This document shows positions 37,417 through 45,423 of a stretch of 64,000 nt of DNA, one piece after another. The notes beneath the pieces were generated by a model, which saw nothing but the letters and a program-made list of their open reading frames with translations, did no database searches and was not told the origin of the DNA. Each line of letters starts with the position of its first letter. Within the stretch, counting starts at the first letter, position 1. The DNA lies in NCBI GenBank assembly GCA_937991535.1, contig CALKHN010000117.1, forward strand, positions 1 through 64,000. The letters run 5' to 3'. This stretch comes from an uncultured Sphingobacteriales bacterium (GTDB lineage: Bacteria; Bacteroidota; Bacteroidia; Chitinophagales; Chitinophagaceae). The translations under genes were made by a program, and so were the position numbers.

Positions 37417-37427
37417 AACGAATAAAC

Positions 37428-37820
37428 ATGAATAAGGAAATTTTTAAATCAGAAAGATACTTTACCGTTTTTGACTATTTTATTAGTCACGGGCAATTAT
37501 TAATTAGGTCTGATAAAAGAGAAGGGCAGAGTGAGAATATCGATGTGATTTTCTTTGATACGACTTTTGTTCAATTATTTACGATGTTACATGGATTAAC
37601 AATTAGCATCGTAAAAAAAGATTTAATTGATAATTACGATTCTGTCAACAAATACTTAAGCCATGACAATTCCAATTTGTTTGAATTAAAAAGCGGAAGA
37701 GAAACATACTATATTGCCGCATCCTTTGTTAAAGTGTTTGAAAATGATTTGGATTTCAATGAAACGAGTTTAGGGATGGTTTATAAAGGGCGAGATAAAG
37801 AAATAGCAGGAAGCTGCTAA
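37428..37820 (+). CDS. Immunity candidate for orphan tip 2
   Basis: A 130-residue soluble acidic protein starting 11 bases after tip 2 (YFTVFDYFISHGQLLIRSD, NIDVIFFDTTFVQLF). No recognised family. Its last codons (KEIAGSC) run into the start of the tip 3 fragment in another frame, so the true 3' end may have been lost at that junction. Confidence 0.6.
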   Translation: MNKEIFKSERYFTVFDYFISHGQLLIRSDKREGQSENIDVIFFDTTFVQLFTMLHGLTISIVKKDLIDNYDSVNKYLSHDNSNLFELKSGRETYYIAASFVKVFENDLDFNETSLGMVYKGRDKEIAGSC

Positions 37821-38112
37821 GACAGGAGTTCAGTTTTCAGAAGTGCCAAGAGCTTCAGAGTTGAGAGTTTGGGGTAGAGAGCAAGGCTATGAACTTTTGA
37901 GTAATAAAAATGGCATAGAAACTTGGGGTGTCAAAGGCAATGATGGATGGCGGTTAAAAATCAAACAGCCATCTACTACCCCGGGAATTGATCCCGGTAG
38001 CCAAAAATGGAGATTTTCAGCAAGGACAAAACCTGGTGAATATTATAACCCAGTTACTGGTCAAAGTGGTACTCGTAGCCAATATGGGCATTTAGATATG
38101 GATCCTAATTAA
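37807..38112 (+). CDS. Orphan toxin tip 3, amino-truncated
   Basis: An open frame from a stop at 37804 to 38112. It lacks the RHS core and starts within a toxin domain (EAAKTGVQFSEVPRASELRV, GREQGYELLSNKNGIETWGV, WRLKIKQPSTTPGIDPGS, ending SQYGHLDMDPN). It overlaps the end of the preceding immunity candidate. The carboxyl pattern (RFSAR ... NPVTGQSG ... GHLD) resembles the end of small polymorphic nuclease toxins, but no family is named with confidence. A GTG at 37843 is the only usable start. Confidence 0.6.
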   Translation, partial: QEAAKTGVQFSEVPRASELRVWGREQGYELLSNKNGIETWGVKGNDGWRLKIKQPSTTPGIDPGSQKWRFSARTKPGEYYNPVTGQSGTRSQYGHLDMDPN

Positions 38113-38125
38113 ATATAGTTGAAAT

Positions 38126-38497
38126 ATGCAGAGAGACATCAAGAATTATGATTTTGTAGATTGTTTGTTAGTAGACTTCGGTGTTGATAAATTAATTTCA
38201 ACATTATTTATTATTGTTGAAGCATATTACCCTCTTGCTTCAGAAGGTATGAGAAAGAAAGGATTGTTGAAAATAATCTTTAACGGCATTTCAAAAATTT
38301 TAGTCGTAAAAAATGAAGAATTTGATTTTGATATTTCATTATACTATGACGAAGGGGGGGATGATACTAAGGCAAACGAAATTTATACCATTGATATCGT
38401 GGGTTTAGATAATACTAAAAGTCAAGTAATCATTGACTCTGACATGTTAAAATTAGATATTGAATTCAATACGATGACTATTGTGGAAATGAAATGA
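38126..38497 (+). CDS. Immunity candidate for orphan tip 3
   Basis: A 123-residue very acidic protein (NEEFDFDISLYYDEGGDDTK) 13 bases after tip 3, soluble, without signal peptide. No recognised family. It closes the row of tip and immunity pairs. Confidence 0.6.
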   Translation: MQRDIKNYDFVDCLLVDFGVDKLISTLFIIVEAYYPLASEGMRKKGLLKIIFNGISKILVVKNEEFDFDISLYYDEGGDDTKANEIYTIDIVGLDNTKSQVIIDSDMLKLDIEFNTMTIVEMK

Positions 38498-38548
38498 AAA
38501 TAATCACCATCTGGAGTGGTGTGGAAGGGGCCGCTACAAGGGTAATGT

Positions 38549-38597
38549 TCCGTGCAACTTCCACGAACCTTCTATAATAAGTTGTCTGGAACTCCGG
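38549..38597. repeat. Dispersed 45-base repeat, copy 1
   Basis: TGCAACTTCCACGAAC begins a stretch of about 45 bases, ending GGAACTCCGG, that recurs at 42761-42806 with only a few changes. Both copies lie next to broken cassettes. The wider gap 38498-39038 contains this copy and the hairpin repeat, and no gene. Confidence 0.7.
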
Positions 38598-38751
38598 ACA
38601 AGTCAATCAATGAATATTACTAATAGATTGCCATGGCATAAAAGCTTTTTCTATTTATGAAATTGTTTAATTCTGCAGTAAAAGACAAAAAGTATAAATA
38701 AATAAGCAAAGCCGACTTTCGGTTCTGATTTTTTAATTTTAGAAGGAGTAA

Positions 38752-38985
38752 CCGCAACATTTCTGCTGTTTGTTTTGCGCTATACGTGCAGTTTTAGCTT
38801 CCTGTCTTTCTTTGCCGCTGCCGGTGTTCCGCGCCCACCATTGTCATACATGCGGCAGATGAATTGCTCCTACGTTGGTGTTCCGGCTTCCCGCCGTTGT
38901 TGTGTATGCAGGGTGGGCACTGCGGGTGGCGTACCAACAACAGAAGCATGGCAAAGCTACGCAGTGCATACGTGTTACTTGATTT
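38752..38985. repeat. Dispersed hairpin repeat, copy 2 with left extension
   Basis: The left part (from AACCGCAACATTTCTG at about 38751 to the CTGTCTTT near 38805) recurs at 43897-43965. The right part (TTGTTGTGTATGCAGGG to CATACGT, about 38897-38972) recurs at 27062-27140. The element is therefore composite, with pieces scattered among the RHS debris. TTGTTG/CAACAA arms allow a hairpin. No transposase was found with it. Confidence 0.65.
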
Positions 38986-39038
38986 GCAAAATAAAATAAT
39001 AGCCAGAAAGGAGCCGTTGCAATTTGTAGCGGCTTTTA

Positions 39039-39430
39039 TTACTCCTTTATCAATTTTTCAATGAGTTCATTTTTTTCTTTTATCATCCGTTTATAGAGTG
39101 CGATTTGTTCCTGGTAGAGCGCTATAATTTTTTCAATCGGGTTAAGCTGGTATTTTACGGAAGAAGAATGATTGCGATAGGTGTTAGCGATGATATTAAA
39201 AGTTGCTTCTTCATTAAAGTTGCGGATGGTGTTAGCCGTAACGCCCAGGGCACTGGCCACTCCATTTATTTTGTCATCGTCCATTTGTTTGGTTTGCTCC
39301 ATTTTGGAAACAGCCTGTTTGCTGATACCTAATAAATCTCCAACTGGGTTTGTGTCATTGCCCGCAGGCGGCGCACTTTCTCAATCTTTCTTCCAATGGG
39401 AAGCACATCGGTATGACTGACAGCTTCCAT
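39039..39430 (-). pseudogene. XRE-family regulator with a single-base frameshift
   Basis: The ATG at 39430 opens a frame (MEAVSHTDVLPIGRKIEKVR, RLRAMTQTQL) that hits a TAG a few codons later. Adding one G near 39340 joins it to the downstream frame (DLLGISKQAVSKMEQTKQMD, then ALGVTANTIRNFNEEATFN). This restores a complete helix-turn-helix plus a carboxyl coiled coil (KEKNELIEKLIKE). It is either a very recent pseudogene or a base-call error. It begins 2 bases after the stop of a paralogue with about 60 percent similar sequence, so the two are a tandem duplication. Confidence 0.75.
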
Positions 39431-39432
39431 TT

Positions 39433-39774
39433 TTATTTTTTCTGCGTCAGCCTGTCAATGAGTTCATCCTTTTCTTTAAGCATACGTTCGTAGAGCGCAA
39501 TTTTTTCCTGGTAAAGCGCTGCAATTTTTTCAATCGGGTTAAACTGATAATTGACTGAAGAATAATGATCGTGGTAATTATTCGAGATGATATTAAAAGT
39601 GGCTTCTTCATTAAAGTTGCGGATGGCATCAGTGCTGACACCGAGGGCATTGGCCACTTTGTTCATTGTGGGGGCATCCAGCGTTTCTTTTTGTTCGAGT
39701 TGAGAAATCGCCTGCTGGCTAAGTCCGAGCTGTATAGCCAGGGCGTCCTGTTTAATGCCTAGGGTTATATGCAT
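39433..39774 (-). CDS. XRE-family helix-turn-helix regulator, short at the amino end
   Basis: A 113-residue regulator. The helix-turn-helix is IKQDALAIQLGLSQQAISQLEQ, the dimer-like middle is NEEATFNIISN and the end is a coiled coil (MLKEKDELIDRLTQKK). Compared with the frameshifted neighbour it lacks about the first 20 residues, including the helix before the first DNA-binding helix. It begins just after a terminator-like hairpin. It is first in a two-gene unit with its paralogue 2 bases downstream. Confidence 0.7.
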   Translation of the reverse strand: MHITLGIKQDALAIQLGLSQQAISQLEQKETLDAPTMNKVANALGVSTDAIRNFNEEATFNIISNNYHDHYSSVNYQFNPIEKIAALYQEKIALYERMLKEKDELIDRLTQKK

Positions 39775-39786
39775 TATACAGTAAAC

Positions 39787-39822
39787 AAAAAAGGCAACAA
39801 GCTAAATGCTCATTGCCTTTTT
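39787..39822 (-). terminator. Terminator of the esterase gene or of passing transcription
   Basis: GGCAA and TTGCC arms (39793-39797 and 39813-39817 region) surround a 15-base loop and are flanked by A-runs on the left and T-runs on the right, so the hairpin can work in both directions. It lies downstream of the esterase gene and upstream of the XRE pair, both on the minus strand. Confidence 0.6.
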
Positions 39823-39845
39823 TGTTGCCTGAAATAAAGCTATTA

Positions 39846-42065
39846 CTACTGCTTAATGAAATTCATCACCTTTTTATGGTGTCCTACTCTCACAAGTATA
39901 TTGTAAAAACCCGCCGGTAAATTTGATGTGCGCACTGTTCTGATGACAGGGTTTTCATTCTCTTTGTCAAATAACTGGTGCGACAACCTTTGTCCCAGAA
40001 GTGTATACAATGTTAAGCTTGACCTGCCTTTGGCCTTTCCTGTTATCCAAACGCTGAGATCGGAATGAACAGGGTTGGGGTGGAGCTTAACATCGAGAAT
40101 GGCTGTGGAAATATTGATTCCAGGTAGCGTGGCGCTGTCTGCCTTTGGCTGAAATTTCCTTGGGGATCCTTGCGGTCTTGTATAGGAAAGCATCCATTCA
40201 TACACATTAACACCATCTATTTTGAAAGACGGATCATAGCTTCTTGTCCATGAATCACGCCCGTAAAGTCCGGCGGTGTCAAGAATATCCAGTTTCGCAA
40301 GGGGCGTGGGATTGTGTGAATTGACATAATTGGTAATTGTTGCCAGTGTAGACGGGTGAGAAGTGGTTGTATCGTTATAATTGCCAATTGTCCATAACGG
40401 AAGGTTGGAAGCAGCTATGTTTGCTGCTCTCGAACTATATGGACTAATGACACTTGGGCTAAGCAAGAGCACTGCTGCCAAACGGTCTGCATAGTCCGAG
40501 GAGTCTCCTGCATGTTGCCAGGCAAATTTTCCTCCCATACTCAACCCGGTAAGATATATCCGGCTCGTGTCTACCCTGTATTTGATGATACACGAGTCAA
40601 TCAGGGCTTTAATCTGATCTGAATTCACGGTTGCGGCCCCGCTTTTAAGTTGTGGAGAAATGACGATAAATGAGAATTGTTCTCCGCCTGTGGTAACACT
40701 GGCAGGAAATGTTCCCTCAGCTATCCGCTCAGGCAAAGTTGTGCCACTTTCATTATCCACTATTCTGGGTAACTGTGCAAGTGAACCATTTCCACGGGCT
40801 GCTGCACCGTGAATAAATATTAAGAGCGGGAATTTTTTATTTATATCCTTATTATAGAAAACAGGCAATGATTCATAATATCCTCCGATATTGCTGTGAA
40901 TATATTGCGTTACAGGTGTTTGGGTCTGCGTGCTGATCACAACAGTATCTTTAGCTGTGGAAGCATCGGTATGAGTGACGGTCAGTTCAAAGCTATAGGT
41001 GCCGCCGCTGATGCTGGTAACGGTTGTTACGGGGTTTGACGCTGAATCAATAGTGCAGGAAGGCCCGGAAAGTTTTACCCAGTTGTAACCTGAAATTCTT
41101 CCACCTCTCGCCATGGATCCTTCGCTATTAAGTGTAATGGTGCTGTCCTGTGGTAAAGTAATGGCCTGGTCCTGACCTGCATTTGCTACTAGTTTCCTGT
41201 TGGTATACTGAAGCATCCACTGATATACATTTAGCCACTTGACACTGTCAATGATATTGACAGGATTATACGCCTTTGTCCATGCGTCATGACCGGATGC
41301 ATTAAAAATAGTCAGTTTGGCCAGTGGAGAGGGGGGTGGGCTGGCGCTATTCAATAGGTTTACAAGATTAACGGATCTGCTTGAAGGCACCGTTGGGTCG
41401 GAATTGTTGTGAATAGCCCAGGTGGGAAGGTTTGAAGCGGCTACCTTGTCGGCTTCACTTTGAGTTGCTGTCGCCGCTTGGGAAACCAGCGCTACGGCAG
41501 CGAGGCTATCGGCAGTTGTTGTTGCTGCCGACGCTTCGTACCAACTCATCCTTCCGCCAAAACTCAGCCCTGTTAAATAAATACGTTCTTCATCAATTCT
41601 GTATAGCGTTTTACAACGATTTATTAAAGCAGCGATAGCACGGTTAATAATAGGAACCGATGTTGGGTTATTGGTAACCGAAGAACTTATCTGTGGTGAG
41701 ACAACGATAAAGGAATATGGCTTGTCATCCAGTAAAACAGAAGCAGGAAAATTTCCTTCATTGATCAGTTTGGGTATGCCGTTGTTTAAAAGCTTTGGAA
41801 GCGCAGATGAAGAGCCGTTGCCTTTTTCACCAGCTCCGTGTAAAAAAATGAGCAGTGGAAATTTTTTAGTGGTATCTGCATTATAATTTATAGGCAATGA
41901 TTCATAATAGCCACCGATAGTGCTGTCTAAAAAAGGGGATAGTGGTGCATACTTTGGGGTTTGGGTTTGTTGCCCCTGACAATAAGACGATAGCAGAAAG
42001 CAGCTGGCTAAACATAACCAGTGCAGCTTCTTAAACCTGAGTAGAGAATAACCGAAGTGTTGCAT
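39846..42065 (-). CDS. Secreted esterase with two tandem alpha/beta-hydrolase domains, PKD-like spacer and type IX sorting tail
   Basis: A 739-residue exported enzyme. The signal peptide covers about residues 1-32. Domain 1 (about 45-285) is a polyhydroxybutyrate-depolymerase/feruloyl-esterase-like hydrolase with the oxyanion region LLIFLHGAGEKGNG and the nucleophile S168 in GLSFGG. A PKD/cadherin-like spacer (about 290-380, ANAGQDQAITLPQDSTITL) follows. Domain 2 (about 388-630) repeats the hydrolase, with LLIFIHGAAARGNG and GLSMGG (Ser near 507), so the region from GGYYESLP on is an internal duplication. The last 80 residues (LHPNPVHSDLSVWITG) are a type IX secretion sorting domain. The substrate is unknown; plant or polymer esters are likely. 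Both nucleophile motifs are intact. Confidence 0.88.
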   Translation of the reverse strand: MQHFGYSLLRFKKLHWLCLASCFLLSSYCQGQQTQTPKYAPLSPFLDSTIGGYYESLPINYNADTTKKFPLLIFLHGAGEKGNGSSSALPKLLNNGIPKLINEGNFPASVLLDDKPYSFIVVSPQISSSVTNNPTSVPIINRAIAALINRCKTLYRIDEERIYLTGLSFGGRMSWYEASAATTTADSLAAVALVSQAATATQSEADKVAASNLPTWAIHNNSDPTVPSSRSVNLVNLLNSASPPPSPLAKLTIFNASGHDAWTKAYNPVNIIDSVKWLNVYQWMLQYTNRKLVANAGQDQAITLPQDSTITLNSEGSMARGGRISGYNWVKLSGPSCTIDSASNPVTTVTSISGGTYSFELTVTHTDASTAKDTVVISTQTQTPVTQYIHSNIGGYYESLPVFYNKDINKKFPLLIFIHGAAARGNGSLAQLPRIVDNESGTTLPERIAEGTFPASVTTGGEQFSFIVISPQLKSGAATVNSDQIKALIDSCIIKYRVDTSRIYLTGLSMGGKFAWQHAGDSSDYADRLAAVLLLSPSVISPYSSRAANIAASNLPLWTIGNYNDTTTSHPSTLATITNYVNSHNPTPLAKLDILDTAGLYGRDSWTRSYDPSFKIDGVNVYEWMLSYTRPQGSPRKFQPKADSATLPGINISTAILDVKLHPNPVHSDLSVWITGKAKGRSSLTLYTLLGQRLSHQLFDKENENPVIRTVRTSNLPAGFYNILVRVGHHKKVMNFIKQ

Positions 42066-42332
42066 AGTTTGAGTTTATAAGATGATAAAAGAGTACCCGC
42101 AAGGCCATCAAAAACAAAATTGTCTTTTTATAATGTTGCAGATGGTTATCTCTGTTTATTTTAAAAAAGATCAAGGCCTGGGTGAATAAATCCCATTCGT
42201 GAATTATTTAACATTCACGCGACACAAAACAGTAGAAGTGTACGAAGAATAGGTTTCTAAGGAATGAAAATTGGAGTATAAATGCATCTATGCTATAGTG
42301 AATGTAACAATAATAATTAAAGATTACAACGC

Positions 42333-42683
42333 TATAGGATTATTTTTTACCCTCGGTAGAATCCTTACAGGTAAACCATTAAGGCAGTATACAGGTTCCT
42401 TAATACAAACTGAAGGATATGTGTTTTCTCATTGAACAGTTTGCAAATTTCATCTGGGACAATTGAATTTTACGGATAACAATTTTGTCATCGCTATTGC
42501 TTCAGCATGCCGCCCTTTTTCCCGTCTGAAGCGCATGAATATTGCAGGAGCTGTGAGTAGTGAAGGATGTAATAGTATCGGTTAAATGTACCAGCCAGTT
42601 TAACAGCAATCCACAAAATAAACCCAAATATGGAAAGGACCAGAATTATGCGGCCATGCTTCTGTTCTTTTTTACCATAAGCG
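42333..42683. repeat. Partial duplication of 45121-45423, copy 1
   Basis: From ATAGGATTATTTTTTACC onward this stretch matches 45121-45423 at about 85-90 percent identity by eye, apart from a roughly 46-base insertion after the first 28 bases. The duplicated part covers the 3' end of the DUF2007-like gene and its downstream region. The match stops sharply at CCATAAGCG, where a hairpin repeat begins. The remainder of the 42066-42493 gap has no gene. Confidence 0.75.
42494..42683 (-). pseudogene. Carboxyl fragment of the DUF2007-like gene (duplicated)
   Basis: The minus frame reads YGKKEQKHGRIILVLSIFGF, ILWIAVKLAGTFNRY, the same as the end of the intact gene at 45312. The stop codon is changed to a Tyr codon, so the frame runs 15 codons further to 42494. 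The upstream part of the frame (to 42952) is built from repeat sequence and is not a gene. Confidence 0.7.
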
Positions 42684-42688
42684 TCCCC

Positions 42689-42738
42689 ACTAGTGCCAGT
42701 CTGGTAACTGGGTAATGCAGGGATACTAGACCGGCGCT
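42689..42738. repeat. REP-like hairpin, copy 1
   Basis: ACTAGTGCCAGTCTGG at 42689-42704 pairs with TAGACCGGCGCT at 42727-42738 (arms of the type AGCGCCGGTCTG). A related hairpin is at 62895-62973. This copy sits exactly at the end of the truncated DUF2007-like duplicate. Confidence 0.55.
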
Positions 42739-42760
42739 TCTTTTCTAGCCGAGTCTCCCA

Positions 42761-42806
42761 TGCAACTTCCACGAACTTTCTATAATAAGCTGTCCGGAAC
42801 TCCGGG
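42761..42806. repeat. Dispersed 45-base repeat, copy 2
   Basis: TGCAACTTCCACGAAC to GGAACTCCGG, matching 38551-38597 with a few C/T changes. It follows the REP-like hairpin by 22 bases. Confidence 0.7.
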
Positions 42807-43142
42807 CATAAGCCATAATTGGATACAGTGATAGCATAGGTACACTTTAAATGTTTTATCCGGAAAAACATTGGGATGGTTCTATCAAAGAAGAAGCAAA
42901 AAATTTTGGTTGGAATGTGCAAGTAAGCAGCAACGCTAATGTGAGCGGACACTAAAAGCTGTAATTATAGTACAGCTTATCTTTTGAAAAGCTTACATAG
43001 ATAGTCACGGATGTCCCATAAGTATGCTCTTACGGATATCAATATCTAACTCGTTCTAAAGACAATTCGAGATTACAAATGTTGATATTAATCAGCACTC
43101 TTCGCTATCCCATGCCAAATACAATTAATGAGCAAATGGCTT

Positions 43143-43472
43143 TTACGCATGCGAAAGTGTAGTTCGTGGTGAACTATTCTTCGGCTTACGAAAGACTTTA
43201 ATCTGCGAAAGCTTCACTCTCTGTCCTGCATTCCACAGATCATAGTTTCGCTGCATATTAAGCCACAGCTCGGGAGTCGTGTTGAAGGCTTTGGATAAGC
43301 GCAAAGCCATCTCAGCACTTATTCCCTGATGCCCATTAAGGAGCATAGATAGAGTTTTGCGGGCTATACCTAGATTGGTAGCCGCATCCGTCTGATTGAG
43401 ACTTAACGGTTCCAGATACATTTCCTTTAAGACTTGACCTGGATGAATCGGTTTCATTCCTTGTTTCATCAT
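43143..43472 (-). CDS. higA: HigA-type antitoxin (XRE)
   Basis: A 109-residue HigA family antitoxin: PIHPGQVLKEMYLEPLSLNQ followed by the helix-turn-helix AATNLGIARKTLSMLLNGHQ and the family segment MALRLSKAFNTTPELWLNMQ. Length and motifs are complete, with a basic tail. It starts 11 bases after the HigB toxin gene, the toxin-first order typical of HigBA. It neutralises HigB and normally represses the operon. Confidence 0.92.
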   Translation of the reverse strand: MMKQGMKPIHPGQVLKEMYLEPLSLNQTDAATNLGIARKTLSMLLNGHQGISAEMALRLSKAFNTTPELWLNMQRNYDLWNAGQRVKLSQIKVFRKPKNSSPRTTLSHA

Positions 43473-43483
43473 AACTCCTCCTT

Positions 43484-43762
43484 TTAATGATAGTCGAGGT
43501 AATCGACTAAGTGAGCATTCCCGTTTTCAAATTTGAATATTACTCTCCAATTAGCTTTAACGGTCACTGCCCAATAATTTACCAAATTCCCTTTCAGGGG
43601 ATGAAGCGCTGAGCCGGGAAAATTCATATCATTTATCGTTTCAGCACCGTGCAATAATGTCAGTATTAGTCTAATCTTATCCACCTGATCCGGCGGCAGC
43701 TTAGAGCCGTCGCCCTTCGTCCATAGCCGCTTTAGACCCTTGTGCTGAATACTGACAATCAT
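43484..43762 (-). CDS. higB: HigB-type toxin (RelE/ParE fold mRNA interferase)
   Basis: About 92 residues from the ATG at 43762: IQHKGLKRLWTKGDGSKLPP, then ILTLLHGAETINDMNFPGSA, HPLKGNLVNYWAVTVKANWR and a VIFKF strand. The R in ANWRVIF and the LHPLKG segment are the HigB signature. An upstream frame to 43846 would add 28 residues across the operator palindrome and is rejected. HigB cleaves mRNA on the ribosome in known systems. Confidence 0.9.
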   Translation of the reverse strand: MIVSIQHKGLKRLWTKGDGSKLPPDQVDKIRLILTLLHGAETINDMNFPGSALHPLKGNLVNYWAVTVKANWRVIFKFENGNAHLVDYLDYH

Positions 43763-43773
43763 ACTGCAAATAT

Positions 43774-43795
43774 AACATGTTACGTAACAAGTTAC
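43774..43795. promoter_or_regulatory. Probable HigA operator
   Basis: The perfect 12-base palindrome TGTTACGTAACA at 43778-43789 is extended by imperfect arms (TAAC ... GTTA). It lies 12-33 bases upstream of the toxin start, where HigA-type autorepressors bind. Confidence 0.6.
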
Positions 43796-43896
43796 AAGAC
43801 AAAACTTTTGGTATTTGGAATACCTCTGTAAGTCGTTATAAATCAATAGGGCAAAGCATTGCCAGTTTTTAGCTTGGCTTCAATACGCAAGGAATA

Positions 43897-43965
43897 ACCG
43901 CAACATTTCTGTTGTTTGATTTGCGCGATGCGTGCAGTTTTAGCTTACTGTCTTTGCGCTGTCGC
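43897..43965. repeat. Dispersed repeat, copy 3 (left part)
   Basis: AACCGCAACATTTCTG followed by GTGCAGTTTTAGCTT matches the left half of the composite repeat at 38752. It ends where an IS3-type transposase scrap begins. Confidence 0.65.
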
Positions 43966-44090
43966 TGCATTTTTATCTGTTGTTTTTCCATTGAGCACTT
44001 CTGAAGGAGTAAGCCCATTTAATACATTGTGAGGTCTGTTATTAAAATCAGTGATCACTTTAAAACTAATTTCCTGAATTGCCGCATTCC
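43966..44090 (-). pseudogene. IS3-family transposase carboxyl remnant
   Basis: The minus strand reads AAIQEISFKVITDFNNRPHN, VLNGLTPSEVLNGKT. The FNNRPHNVLNGLTPSEV segment is the end of the integrase core of IS3-family transposases. Only about 40 codons remain and no inverted repeats were identified. Confidence 0.7.
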
Positions 44091-44148
44091 GCCTGAATCA
44101 AGCATACTTTTAGTGGGAAATAAAAAAATATAGTGTATCGTTGAGAAC

Positions 44149-45000
44149 TCACTCATTATTCTTGTCTATTATTTTGAACAGTTCACCTCCAAATTCAACA
44201 TCAAAGACAAGTGCATGGTTGATCGATTTTACAATATCCTTGTATTCAGAAACATTTTTGACATTTGTTGGAGCGGTGAAAAAATCTGTGCGAAGGACAG
44301 CTTCAAATCCTGTAACTTCTGTTTTATTACCATTTTTTTCGAATAGAAAAGGTACAGTAAATTCGATTTTGATGTTTGTTTTTCCGGTATTTCTTTGCCA
44401 ATCCATCGGATTTGTTAAGCAGCGAATAATCTTTTCAGTAATTTCCTGCTCTGATATTTTTAAAAATTCTTCAGTAATTTCAACAATTGAAGTTCGTTTA
44501 TTTGAAAGGTTGGTAGATAATTTATCGTAAATAGTTAATTGCCTGTCAAGCTCATTTACCTCTTTAAAACGAAGGGTAAAATCTTCGGAAGTATGCTTGA
44601 TTTCGAAAATACTGAACCTGAAACGCTGCAAATGATCTTTCAATTCTTTGATTTGAGAAAGTTGGTACAAAAAGATATTTTCATTTTTTACAGACTGAAA
44701 CACTCCTTTCTGAAAGCCCGCTGAAGAAACCATAATTCCTTGATGGGCACCCACGCTATCCCGTAGTTCTTTAAACGCACCAATAGTATTCACAGACACT
44801 TTAGCCTTAGTATTTTTGCATTCTATAATCGTTTTAAACTCGAATCTGCCTCTGTTTTCAACAATCAATATATCTACCTGCCTTTTTACTCCATATTTTG
44901 TATTCATTTTTACATTATGAAATACTTTCGTCTCGGGAAGATTATGAACAACTTCCTCAATAGCGGCAACTAATTTTTCAAAATCCTTTCCTTTGTCCAA
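44149..45000 (-). CDS. Mrr-like restriction endonuclease-fold protein
   Basis: A 283-residue protein. The amino 115 residues are an Mrr-type PD-(D/E)XK domain: FEKLVAAIEEVV near 7-18, D43 in QVDILI, E60-x-K62 in TIIECKN, and GIMVSSAGFQKGV, the usual helix-strand after the active site. The remaining 165 residues are strands and helices of unknown fold (LTEKIIRCLTNP-type pattern), probably for recognition or oligomerisation. Catalytic residues are all present. It is a single gene between an IS3 remnant and the duplicated segment, and defence or DNA-turnover function is plausible. Confidence 0.75.
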   Translation of the reverse strand: MDKGKDFEKLVAAIEEVVHNLPETKVFHNVKMNTKYGVKRQVDILIVENRGRFEFKTIIECKNTKAKVSVNTIGAFKELRDSVGAHQGIMVSSAGFQKGVFQSVKNENIFLYQLSQIKELKDHLQRFRFSIFEIKHTSEDFTLRFKEVNELDRQLTIYDKLSTNLSNKRTSIVEITEEFLKISEQEITEKIIRCLTNPMDWQRNTGKTNIKIEFTVPFLFEKNGNKTEVTGFEAVLRTDFFTAPTNVKNVSEYKDIVKSINHALVFDVEFGGELFKIIDKNNE

Positions 45001-45120
45001 AATATATATAAATTAAACCCTCGATTTCTTCCAATAAAAATAACAAGTCTTTTCGACAGAGACGTGTTTCTCAAAAAAGCAAAACATTTTATCCTTATGG
45101 GATTTTCATGGCGGTACCAG

Positions 45121-45423
45121 ATAGGATTATTTTTTACCCTCGGTAGCAAACTGAAGGATATGTGTTTTCTCATTGAACAGTATGCAAATTCCATTTGGAG
45201 CAATTAAATTTTTACGGATAACAATTTCGTCAACGTTGGTACTTCGGCACGCCATCGCTTTCATCTTTGCAGCGTATGAATTTTGCAGGAGCTGTGAGTG
45301 GTGAAGATGTATTAGTATCGGTTAAATGTACCAGCCAGTTTAACAGCAATCCACAAAATAAATCCAAATATGGAAAGGACCAGGATTATGCGGCCATGCT
45401 TCTGCTCTTTTTTGCCATAAGCG
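45121..45423. repeat. Partial duplication, copy 2 (source copy)
   Basis: Counterpart of 42333-42683. This copy is contiguous with the full DUF2007-like gene, so it is likely the original. It also accounts for most of the 311-base gap between the endonuclease and that gene. Confidence 0.7.

Noticed and set aside
42684..42952. Upstream part of the 152-codon minus frame
   Set aside because: It is made of the REP-like hairpin and the 45-base dispersed repeat; only the carboxyl part derives from a gene.
43763..43846. 28-residue amino extension of HigB
   Set aside because: It would run through the operator palindrome; HigB proteins start at the Met encoded at 43762.
44970..45203. 77-codon minus-strand frame upstream of the Mrr-like gene
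   Set aside because: No features, and it overlaps the duplicated non-coding segment.
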